Shown here piece by piece: positions 34,294-46,200 of a stretch of 64,000 nucleotides of DNA. The stretch is from Symsagittifera roscoffensis (lineage: Eukaryota > Xenacoelomorpha > Acoela > Convolutidae), in assembly GCF_963678635.1 (NCBI RefSeq), contig NC_087065.1:34533679-34597678 (forward strand), given 5' to 3'. The notes under the pieces were generated by a model that had not been told where the DNA came from, made no database searches, and saw only the letters and a program-made list of their open reading frames with translations. Position 1 is the stretch's first letter. Each line of letters starts with the position of its first letter. The translations under genes and the position numbers were made by a program.

Positions 34294-37200
34294 ATGGAAA
34301 TAGGAAATTCCGTTTCATTGGAAACGTTCTACGACAGCTACGGAAACGAATTATTAAGCCTTGGCTTAAACTACGCTTTTGTTGAGTGTTGTTACCTAAG
34401 ATATGATGAAATCGGTCATAACTTTGACCTTCAGGTTAGCCATGCTTTTTGTTGTTTAAAGCGTTAATGCATTGTTCTTCCGCATTTTTTTGATAATGAT
34501 TGTGAAAAGAAAGGTTTTTAAGAGTAATGAACGTAGTGAAGAATTATACAGGTCTTGCTGATTTAAAATATTGATGCACTTTGGTATAATGCACTTTCTA
34601 AGTTCAATTGAAATTCATCTGCTGAAACTGACGTAAATAGCACTCTCCAAATAGGAATGTAGCAATGGCGCAAAAAAACGTGAACGATTTCTAGTTTCGA
34701 AATTATTTTTAAGATTTCCCAGCGGAATAAAAACTTAACCTGTTGATCCAGTTTTCTCAAGTTGGGTTCATGTTATCAAAAAAGCGCCAAGCATAAACTG
34801 CACTGGAAATGCAAAGAGGTTAAAGAGCATATATTTTTTTCTTTGAAATTCGGAAGTTGAAGATTTTTGAGAAAACAAGTCGGTTTTTTTCAGTTTCCTT
34901 TCCAACTGTTTTCCAACTGTCAGTTGACTATGTTTTCTTTTATAGGGCAATGATCTAGTGTGGATAGTTTGCTCTCTCTACGAACAGTACAGAGAGAGTA
35001 GAGAATGTGGCAATATTGGCTTGGATAAGTTTTTGGTGGTTTTCGCAATTAGGTGAGCCTAATCAAAATAGTGAAATTTTCGATTATATTGTTTATTATC
35101 ACCACCCAAAATGCAAAAGTTTCAGTTTCTCTCAGTTATTCAATACCATGAATAGTTGGATGCAAATGGCTGGTTCAACTTCTAGTTTCAAGGAACACAT
35201 GGGCTTACTCGAGCTAACGTTCAATGTTGATATGGTCGTATTCAAAAATTATGAGAGGTTGTTTTCAACTTTGTTCTGCGAGATGGAGTTTCCTAACTTA
35301 AGTGGACATCATATAAAAAGGTGCGCATCATAACTAAAGCCTTGTCAATTTTTAGATGAGCTCTAACCCGTAGTAACTACGAGGAGTCGCCATAATGTTG
35401 TGTGCCGTGGTTTGATCTGTTTTTTTTTCTAGATTCGAGCTAACTCGTGAGGAGTTATTCTATTTCATATGGTTACTGCATATTCAAATTAAAGGCAAGT
35501 TATCTGACTCTAGTGCGTTTCGTGTGATTAGGTTTCCAATTGTTTTTCTAATTCTTGTTGATGACTCTTGGCTTATGTACACTTTCTCCATCTCTGATTG
35601 TTTTTTTTTAGTATCTTTAAATGGACTGCGAGGAGACCTTGTCAACTGCAGTCAACTTCTCCTGTGCTGCGTGGATTTCGTCTACATGAATATTATGAAT
35701 TCGGAAAATCGTCATCTCATCAGTCCTTCTTTTGTAGGTCCGCTTGATTCCTCTCCGTTTGAAATTATACTATTTTGCCCTTGCGATAAGCAAGGGTTTT
35801 GTAAACGGGTACTAGACTTTTTCCCGGGAATAACTTTGCTACAAGATTTTATCCATACATTCTTTTATTTTTGAATGTTGGTAAGTTTTCAGCTTACTAT
35901 AAGTCCGCTTTAATTCTGTCAGATTATTCAACTTATGTGATTTTTTAATAGTTTTATCTGGTTTTTTTTAAAACTAAATTACAAAAGGGGCCCTTCCGTT
36001 TAGTTACGGTAAGTGCACAAGCTGGATAGGGCCATACCAGTGATATAAAAATGCATATATATCAGCAATGAAGTCGTAAATCAGCATTAAATGCATCGTC
36101 GTAATAATAATTTATCTTAGCCGTCCTTCCTCTACAATAGCGCTTATGGAGTTGTCGATAAATTGAACTTTGCGTAGCGATCTGCACCCCCTTATACAAA
36201 GTATAGAGCTCCCCAGGAGCGCGATGCTTATTTTAGTTCTTATGTAGTTTATAGATTCTGGATAGCTTTCTTGTCTTTTTTCACTTAGTTTTTCGGCTAA
36301 TCGCTGCATCGTCCGCGTGGCTGTTGGAGCAGCGCCACCGGTGCATCCAAAAATTAGCGGGCAGAAGCTACTCTGCTCTACGTTTAAAATTCTTTGCTGA
36401 TATTTGGAGTTCTTCAGCGTTTCGTGGTATTTGTATGCATCCTTATGCAGTTTTCGCGATGTTTTGGCATGGGGGTTGAAAATTTTCACATCAAAGAAAG
36501 CGCGGCTGAATCGTGAACCCCAGAGTCCGTTTGCCTTAATGTCAAGTCGTGCCTCATCTTGAGTTGTAGTTGAATTGATGACAAAGCTTTCGCCTTGCAA
36601 CGGCTGAAGTTTCGGCTCAATCTCGACGTCATAGCAAACCTCGTTCATGAGGTTGGCGAATGGGTCTCTAATTTCATTGTGTCTTATGTGTGTGTATCCA
36701 CCCTTTGCACAGTGAAGCGCATGTGTCAAGTTAAAATCAGCACCACATGCACATATCTATTTATCTGTTTCATTTAAGGAGTTAATGAGGTTTGTTTTTT
36801 TTCGATTTGTTCTATCAGTTTTCAATATTTTATTTTCGTACATATTTTTTCTTGCTGTGTTACTGCTGTAATAGGATCTTGAGATTCCAGTACTAGTGAT
36901 GTTTCCTTACATGCACATATCTATTTATCTGTTTCATTTAAGGAGTTAATGAGGTTTGTTTTTTTTTTTCGATTTGTTCTATCAGTTTTCAATATTTTAT
37001 TTTCGTACATATTTTTTCTTGCTGTGTTACTGCTGTAATAGGATCTTGAGATTCCAGTATTAGTGATGTTTCCTTAGACCATTATAGGTAGCTTTCATGA
37101 TCGGATGGCAGCTTGATGTTAAGTCCGCGCATTTTTAGGGGTAAGGAAGATATCTCACGGAACTGGGGGTTTAAAGTGTCTTTACCGACTAGGTTAGGTA

Positions 37201-40200
37201 ATAATTGTTCTTTGATATTATTTTCACATATTATTAAGTTTTCCATAGTGTTAGGCGTTGTCCTGGCAAGAAATGAAAGCTTTTCTTGAACGCCTTTAGT
37301 ATAGCAGGCATAAACGTTTTGAGGGGAGGTTTTAGCGATTTTTGTTAGTGTTTTCAAAAATTTTGATTTGCTCATTCTGTTGAAATTCGAGGAGTTTTTT
37401 GCATTCAGATTCTGTTCCTATAACAGAACCAAGCACTCGGGCTCCTGCCTTTATAGTGATTCCTGTATTTGCGAAGATTTTCTGAGCTTCACCGAGTTTT
37501 TCATCCTTGAACATGAGTTGGAATTTGGATGCTTTTACGTGGTAGCCGAAAAATTTACCCATTGATACAATTTTATTGAGGACGGTTCGTAGATTGCTTA
37601 ATTTACCGACTGCGTTTCCGTCGTCTGCGTACCATTTCTGGGTTACATCGTCTACTGATAAAAGTTTTATGAGAGGTATTATGGCTAGACCGTACATGGC
37701 CATTGCTAGTGGATCCCCCTGGGTTGTCCCTTCTTGAGAGTAGATTGTTTTTTTTTGTTAACGAATAGTTTAGATCGATTGGAGTAGGAGTTCTTAATCG
37801 CTGTTAAAAGGGAAGGGCAGGTATTTTCGATGTTTTTTAATGCCAGCTTTCGGTTCAGCGAGTTGAAAGCGTTTTCGGCATCTATCAGTAAAATAGCATC
37901 GGCGGAAGCTTTGCTGTATTGATCTCTTAGCGTGTGGATCGCATATTCAATGCCACATGTTTGTCCTAGGCAGAGTTGGTAGTTTGAACCGAGCGACATG
38001 AGTTCGTTTTTTAGGCATTTAGTTATTGTTCGCCCTATTATCCTACGCATAACTTCTCCTATACCTATGGGTCTTACCCCTGGATTCTTATCTAAGGATA
38101 TTAATCTGCATGCGTTATATGGTTCCATTAGTTCTGGATTTAATTTAGTTCTTCGGTGGCCAATTTTTTGGCAATTTTAGCAATTGTTTTTGAAATCTCA
38201 ACTGATTGTTGCCCGAAGTGTGTTAAAATACGTTTCCATTCATTTGCTCCGAGGCCAGATGGTCCATGCGATCCGTGCGTTCTCATAGCTGCCTTCTTGA
38301 TATGTTGACCGTTTATCTGATCAAATATCGATGGATGGAAGGGAATTGTTTCGTTTGAGACTGGTGTAATATAGTTATCATCAATTGGTTTAGATGGTGG
38401 GTGTTTCTCTATGAGAGTCTGTTCTACTGTCTTACCTTTGACAATCTCTTCGAGCGAAAGAACGCCTTTAGATGTGTCTGTTAGTTTCGCAATTGCGCTT
38501 GATATTTTTCCAGTATTCATTAGTTTGTTGAACTGTTGTACTTCAGTTTCAGTTTTTCTTCTACTTCCTTTCAACAAGCGCATTTGCAGCGCCTTTCCTT
38601 CGTTATATAGTCCATCCAGGTCTCCGTCTTGCCATTGCTTAAGTCGCCTTGCTATTGTTTTGGATAAAGATCCATCAATTTCGGACTTTGTTTTGCACAG
38701 TAATAAGTGTGGAAAAATCATTGCTGCGTGCATTGCGAAGTTATTTTCGTTGTTTTCTATTAGGCTGTTCAAAGTTCTCAATGAAGTTTCAATGAAGTTA
38801 TAACCAACTTTATTTTTTGACAAGATCACAAAGACCGGTGTCCAGTGGACCACTTCGGTGTATATTTTCCTGGTGGTTTCTATGAGTTCTGGACAGGGGT
38901 TTGACCATGGGTCTTGTATTGTTCAAGGTTCTATAGTGGAAGACTCTCCTGAGTTTTGTGAGGGTGGGGCAGTAGAAGGGTGAGGGTGCATTTGGGGGAG
39001 CGTGGTTGTAGCTAGGGTTGGGGGATTGCATTCATTCTTGTCGTTAGCTGAATGAAATTGGGAGGTGCAGCGATGACAACTGAAATCGTCATAGTGATCA
39101 CTGCTGCGGGCTAGGCCGCTGCATTTTACATGCATGTAGCCTGGGCATGTGAAGCACCAAACACCTCCGTCTCGCAGGCTGCTTTTACAAATAAGGCAGT
39201 GTGTTTGAGTAACCATTTTAGGAAGGGCGGTGGTGTCAAGTTAACGAGAGAATTTATAGATTAAATTTGCAAGAAAATTTGAAAAGAAACCATTACCGTA
39301 GAACGAGAAATGGATGCCATCACGGCAAAACATTTGAGGGGTTAGATTTAGGTTGCGGTTAGGTGAAACAATAAGTGTATGGGGGTGTACAAATCTATTT
39401 ATCAAATTAAACAGCACATGATTATGAATATAAGTTTTGCGGTTTAATTCGGAATTATTACAGTTCTGAATTGTTTTTGGGGATGATCAGTGTCTTGGGC
39501 TGAAACTTGTTAGTGACGAGGTTAATTAAGTTTTTCCACTGCTGTTCTAATTTTTGTGGATGCAGCCTGTTGTCATTGTATCCAGCAACTATTGTTACTG
39601 TATTTAGGCGCTTTGGTCTGTATTGTAAACCTGTTTCAAACAGATCATGAAGCGTTGCGCCGCGGTAGGAGTGAATTGTTGATTTTACTAGAGCTGGTTT
39701 GATATATTTGGTCCTTGAAGTCCCGATAACTAGTTTCTGTGAGAACTCCGGGATGCGCCTTGCCTGGAATCGCGGCATCAACCTGGAACACAGACAACTG
39801 GGGCGAGAAAGGAAGCTCTTTCGGTGATTTATGAATACTTTCACTTAGGGTTTAAAATTGCTGCAAAGGCGATGAAAAAAAAGAAAGGAGTGGTACAACC
39901 TGACGTCGATTTGGTGGTCGATTCACCCGCTCACTCTTTCTTGCTTCTAGTTACGCCTGGGAAACTTCACTCGCCTACGGCTGGGACGGCGAGATTTGGT
40001 AAGATAACCAGCCCAGCGCGCATATGATATGAAAACACACAATCGGTAAATTTGAACAAAGAACTATTTAATATGTTTATCACAACAATTAGGCTAAGTT
40101 TTTTATAGTTTTATCTGGTAGTATTTTTTCAGATTGACTGGAAGATATTCTCGAAAATTCAAAATTATCCTCAATAAAAAAATAAAAATATATACGTGGA

Positions 40201-43200
40201 AGGAAAACAATCACTGTACCTCGGAAAATTTGAAGCGCTTTCATCAGTTTGACATCATCAGTATAAACTTTGATGTATGTTGGTTTTCTCGGGCTGACCA
40301 CAGAGTATCTTCTCAAGTGTCGTAGCCACAAGAGATTGGTAAAAGCGGTATTGGTTCTTCTCCCACGTGGACTTAGCTTTCTCCAGTCTTTCATGAAAAG
40401 GTTTCCACGAAGACATGGCTTTGTTCAACCGGTGTATCGTACCTTCGATTATGTTTCTTATGTACTTGGAACACAAGCACAGAATGACATGATCAAACCC
40501 GTATCCGGGTTTGAACACATGATCAAACCCGTATCCGTTTTCGAGTAACAGGAGGTTGACACTTTGGCAGAATCGCGTCGTACTAGCACGTCGAGGAAAA
40601 GAATTGTCGCGTTATCTCTCCATCTTCAACAGTGAACTCTAGAAAAGGATGCAGGGCGTTTGCACTTTCAAGAATACCGCGGAGGTCTATTCTTGCAGTG
40701 CGGATAATATCATCGACATAGCGACCGAACACCTTGGCCCGAGTGATCGTAAACCTGATGGGACAGTGGTGGTTTGTCTATGTTAACCGCAAAACCAGGA
40801 CCTTCTCGTGCATGCGAATCTTGATCTCTGCAACAGAGAGGTTTCTATGCAACCATCTGTTGCACCAGTGGCAGCGGATGGAATATCCGCCTCTGGTCAC
40901 CCGTCTTTTCAATTGCTTGTTTGCTACTCACGGGTAACCAGACGCAGTTATTCCATCCGCTGCCACTAGTGCACCACGTGGTTCCATAGAAACATCTGTT
41001 GCAGAAATCAGAGATTTCGCGACCTCAATCACTGCTTTCAATACATATTTAAATTTTGTCGGAACCTTTTCCTTTTTTGGTTAGTTTCACAATTGTAATT
41101 TTGGTTAAAAGCTTTAGCTAACCCATATTTTAAAATACAGGCTGATGATTTTCTACTTTTTTTCACTTGTGACATGCAAGTGACTTGTAGTTGGGAACTA
41201 TAATTTTCCCGTTAGCAACTTTTCTTACACATTTATGACGTACGTGCAGTTTCACGTTGACATGCTCAATTTCTTTAAATTCAATAGAAAGTACTTTTGA
41301 GATCATTCAGGTTATAATTAATTATATTATCTTTAAGCAATTATTTTATCTGGTACTGTTTTTGATCAGGTTATTTTGCAAAGCATGGATTTCATTTTAA
41401 TGTTGAATTTTTTAAACAATTTTTTTCAACATTATTTTGGAGTTTGTCGTTTTACCGAGTCACTTCGAATGTTTTTTGTTGAAGTTTTTTTTTCAACTAA
41501 AAGCTTTCGATTCATGTTTTATCAGCTGATTGAATTTGTTTTGCGTTGCTTCGAGCTCAAGAATTTGTTTTTTTGACAAAAATAGGTATCATGAATATGT
41601 ATGGGATTCAATGTTTTTAATTTTTTTAGACACTTTTCACTGAAGTTGTTTTTTTCTCAATAACTATTTCACCAGTTTTCAAAAAAATTGGTGCAAATGG
41701 AAAGACATGATACGGCATTGTGTCTGCTTATTTGTCTAGTCTATATTTACCTTTGGTATCTTGCTCCACCTTCAACAGCTTTCGAAATTTCAAAGAGTTA
41801 TGATTGACTCAGTTTTCTCAGACTTCTCCGCCAAATCTTAGGTTAAAGCTTCAATAAAATAACAGGTAACGAAGATCTTTTCTGCATTAGCCGCTACTGC
41901 TTAATTTTTAAAGAAAAAAAAGTTGTGGCCCCCAAAAAAGCTTTTTTTTTGTTTGGTCTTTTTTGAAACATTTTTATTGACTTTTCTCAAAAACTACGTC
42001 CTCATATCTAGGACTGAAGATTTATTTGGAAAAATGATAGTGGTGTTTTTCCTAGCAGAAACGGCTGTGCCCAATTTTTTAAATTCAAATAAAATATGGC
42101 CACAAAAATGATAATTTTTTGACATTTTGACCATATTCGTGAAAAATTTTCGGCCATGCGCGTAAACTACCCTCGCAAATCTTGGTCTGAAAAATTAATC
42201 GAAAAAAAATTTGATTCTCCTCCCGACGTATGCAGCTACGTCCTATATTTGTTTGTAGAAATTTAGTTATTAATTTCGGAAAAGTCAAAATTTTGTGTTT
42301 GTTTTTCGGAAACCTTGTAACTTTTATCGAAAACTGCCCGGCCCAATCTGGTAGCAAGAGTTTCATCGAAATGAAGGGTTCAAGTAATCATCACTGCATC
42401 AGCTGAATTGCCCTATTCTTTTTAAGAACAAAATAATTACAGGTGGAAAAATTAAATTTTGACCTTTTTTGGAAGCTTTTCGACTTTTTTTCGAAAAATA
42501 CCCTGGAAATTTTTTGATCAAAGGTTTTGTCGATAAAATATTTTATTGTCAATAGGCTGCGCCATAGTTTTAGCTGAAAAAATTGGTTCTTCATAAAAGT
42601 CGAAGATTGAACTTATGGCCGTTTTTTTGGAAACTTTGTTCGTTCTCAGAAACTACCTGCATTTGCAAGATTGTTTCAGTTTAAATAACAGATTGTTGGC
42701 TGCTTTGCTGCATCAGCTGGTATTCGCTTATTCATAAAGAAAACAGCTGCAGCTTTCAGAAAAGTCTTCTTCTTTTATTTTTTGAAACCGTTTTTGGAAA
42801 CTACTTGACTTTTCTCAAAAGCTACCCTGCCAAATCTGAGATCGAGGGCTCAGTTTAAGAAACAGGTTGCGTGATTTTTCGTGGATTACGGGCTTTTTTT
42901 TCTGCGTCAACAGCCAAGTTGAAAGAAAAGTTTATTTTCAGTTTAATGATTCCGTTTGAAACTTTTGAATCGTTTTCATGATTCCGTAGTATTGTGAACC
43001 GTTTATTAGAATTTTTTTATCAGCCTAGTTTGAACGCTTCAACTTTAGGTTCCAGTTTGAAATCAGAGACCATTAAATCTAACGATCTCGGGTTCGGCTC
43101 AAATCAAGCAGCTGTGACCAACTCAGAGTTCTTCGAGGCTATTTGTTGCAGACGTGGAGGTGGTCACTTGCGAGAATGTTTCTCCGTGAGACAGCACTGG

Positions 43201-46200
43201 TTCAGACCATACTTGGAGAAGATGGCAGCGGAAGGAGCTTTGACACTTGACGATGGAAATCTGATGTCAATGTTTTCATGCAGCGAAAACTACTTTTCCA
43301 ACAGGTACAGTAAATATGTCATTCGTTTTTCCGGATTAATTGTTTTGTTAAAAAAGCATCGTGTTTACTGATTGATTACTGGCTTCATTTTTACCCAGGT
43401 AATTAGATAGAATCTGGATAAAATAATTATCGCTACAAATATATTCACTAATATAGTGATATTTGTTTAGAAACTACTTGGAAACTAGTTACGAGCTTTT
43501 GATACAGAAATCCGGGCAACTAGATGAGAGGTTATTTGTCAAAGAGGCCATCAAGCGGGACTTGAATCTATCTTCTTTGGCAAGTTTGAATGTTAAATAC
43601 TTATTGTTCCGACTTTCGATACGAAATTAACGGAATATTTGTGCTCGGGGTGGGTTTTTTTTTCTTCAGACAAATTTCGACTTCTTAACAAGCCATTTTT
43701 GACGGAATTTTTTTTATATCATTCGAAAGCTATTGTTGTCCTGAGCTCAAATTTGAAAAGATATTTTACCTGTGATCATTTTTCGTAAAGTTATGGGGGT
43801 TTAAAGATTGCCATTTTGGCCAATTTGGGACAATTAACTCGCGATATATTTCGCGCTATTAACGCGTAAGCGGAGAGTTAATCCGTCTTAAAATCGTTCC
43901 AAATTGGTTGAAAGAAGCTTATTTGCCATAATTGATTTGTTACAAGGAGCGAAATCTATCCTTTTGTACTTTATATGGCGTGTGGGGGGATGATTTTCAA
44001 AAAAAAATTCAAATTTTAGAAAAAAAAATTTTCATTTTATTTTTTATTACATTTAATTTTTTGATATTATTACTGCTCCATAAAACCTTAAAAGGTAGTC
44101 GGAGCATTCAGGGCTTTGCCCTGATACGAGCAGTCTTGTAAGTTTTGCGTTCAGAATTGCGTTAATCAAATCGGAGCATACATTATTTGCTCAGGCTAAA
44201 AATTTGACGCGCAGAATCACCGAAGCATTGCTAACAGTCAACGTGGACTTTGTTTTACCAAGTGCTGACATGCTTATTTTCTGAAAACTTAAACTACTGT
44301 TTGCCATTACAGCGTACTCTTTTAGCGCTTTTTCGATCTAGTGTTTGAACTCTTAGTAGATTTTGGTTTTTCCAATAATTTTTATAATTGTTTGGTGTTC
44401 GTCTCATTTCTGTCGGCAGTCTTGCTATGCTATGTTTTTGATGTATCGAAAGTGGCCATAACATGCGCTTAGCCTGTACACACATCTCGTTTAAACGATA
44501 TAGAAGTGTTTCTTTGCTAATGCTTCAATGAAGAACAAAATAAAGGGTTGCCAAAAATGTTTTAAACTGTAACGAGAAACAATCCATGACCTAAAGCGGG
44601 TATTTTCAGTCGTTTATGCAAAAATGGTTCCAAAGAGATAACTTTTTAGTTCGAATTGCAGGAAAAAGTTCCAACTCCCAGAATATCGAATTCCACTTTC
44701 ATGACAAATAACCCTTTACCTTTTATCCCACGGGAGGGTATCCCTAATCCAAAATGACCCAGCAGACAGAAAAGCCCAGGACGCAGTAGCGCACGCAAGA
44801 TTAAAAAATCCATATCGTTTGAAGCGAATTAAAAGCTAATATGATATCGTAATACGCTAATCGAAATCAAGATGCCGCATTTGAACAAACTGGTCAAAGC
44901 AATTCAATCTTTTGAAGATGCGAGTGAAGTCAAATTCAATCAAAGCTTAAAATTTCAACGCACGTTATTAGTTTACCAAGTTTTTGAATATTCAAAGCGG
45001 AAAGACGTGATTTTTTAAGCTCACTTGGCATTATGCTTTAAATTATGCTTTAAAATGATTGATTCACAGTGGATAAAGTGTTTAGCTCGAAAACAATATA
45101 ACTTGTCTCCTGAGTGTCAAATGAGCCAAAGCTTGAAAATAATCTACTGTATCTGAGTTTTGCGTGATTGAGTGATCATACGGAATTAATTGCTCGTTAC
45201 TTTTTACGGGTTTGATTTGTTGTAGCGCTGCTTGCTTTCAGAATATTAAACTTCTACTTGAAGAAAACAAGACTTTAAGGCTGCCCTGGAAAGGCATTGT
45301 ACCGCCGTTATGGCATCTGTCAACCACATTGGTTATGCGAATGAGACCTGTCGCTGTGTTGTGAATAGGATTCTAGAGAGCTCGAGGAACAAAGAATCAG
45401 GCTGTGGTCGGACAATTATTTCTCCTTCAATATAGGAACTGTCATAAGTTTGCGATGGAAGATGTGGCATAAGCGAAAGTAACATCCAATAATTTCAGTT
45501 TCAAATATGGAAGAACAGGCATTCAAGGCTGCTTGTTCGAATTCAATCAGACTTTTTTCTAGCACGACGTCTCCAATAAAACTAATCCGCGCTTCAATGA
45601 ACCAGTTGTAAATGGACTTTTTGTCGCTGAGCAACGAGTAAACGCAGGGAGATAAAAGTCACTAATCTGAATTTGTACTTGGTACTATTAGTAAATTTGT
45701 TAATTGTGTCGTGGATATTTTCGTCACAGCCAAACTTTGATACCGACGCGAGGAGAATTTTTTCATTTCACCGACAATAATGAATCTGTCGTTGTCCTCT
45801 CTTCACTATCATTCGAGTGGTTTTGACATAAGCAACGTTATGCCTTGTTGATTTTCCCGCAGTTAAGAACTGTCATTTTGTTATCGATTTAGGTCCTCTT
45901 CGTTTTACAATATTTTGAATGATTTACCGAAAAGTGTTACTACTAGTTGTTTCCTTTACGCCGATGTTTATAACTTATCTTCCTCAACTGATGTTAATTC
46001 TTTACAGTGGTAGTCTGAAGAAAACCAAATTTGTTTTCTTCCTGATAAATATAAAGGGATCACTGGTGCCAAGTGCTGTTTATCAAAGAAGCCATGAGCA
46101 TGCCAAGACCAATGTTATTAAATATTTAGGTATTTTGATATCGAATGATGTTTCTTGGAACATTCATGCTAATGAGAGTTTTTTATTTCAAGCAAAAAGC

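Larger units (their letters stand above)
35975..39850 (-). mobile_element. LINE family B, near full-length two-ORF copy in RBL intron 5
   Basis: Minus-strand order: SGNH-hydrolase ORF (39844-39243), zinc finger (39216 on; CLICKSSLRDGGVWCFTCPG), a linker, EKHPPSKP...HGSHGPSGLGANEW (38853-38140), RT core LDKNPGVRPIGIGEVMRR (38128-37706), GDPLAMAMYGLAI and WYADDGNAVGKL (37703-37332), thumb (37375-37082), a 164-bp internal duplication, then knuckle and restriction-like endonuclease (36729-36112) and the 3' tail to ~35975. Breaks: a 5-bp duplication near 38135, an indel in an A-run near 37750, a frameshift near 37360, and loss of ~60 codons at ~36750. It is dead but shows the family layout. Confidence 0.88.
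40239..41030 (-). mobile_element. Penelope-like element fragment
   Basis: The minus strand encodes RAKVFGRYVDDIIRTARIDL (RT catalytic YVDD), then in other frames ILFLDVLVRRDSAKV and STSCYSKTDTGL, matching the order RYVDD - PFLDVLV - YRK.TxTG found in Penelope-like reverse transcriptases. Several stops and frameshifts are present and a 25-bp direct duplication (GATCAAACCCGTATCCG) lies near 40495-40535. A hammerhead-like core follows downstream, and an inverted repeat sits at the upstream end. No GIY-YIG domain is seen. Confidence 0.7.

Noticed and set aside
35136-35320. RBL exon 3 starting at 35136 after CTCTCAG
   Set aside because: Phase conflicts with exon 2; the acceptor at 35125 fits and adds SFSQLF, matching the family.
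35777-35815. Helitron 3' end (hairpin then CTAG)
   Set aside because: Similarity between copies continues well past CTAG, so it is not an element boundary.
39824-40027. Plus-strand frame with KKKGVVQPDVDLVVDS
   Set aside because: It is antisense to the 5' end of LINE B and lacks any domain or conservation.
43024-43048. RBL exon 6 starting at 43024 after TTTATCAG
   Set aside because: That acceptor gives the wrong phase with exon 5; the acceptor ending at 43048 restores phase and a Gly in the conserved PSF-G stretch.
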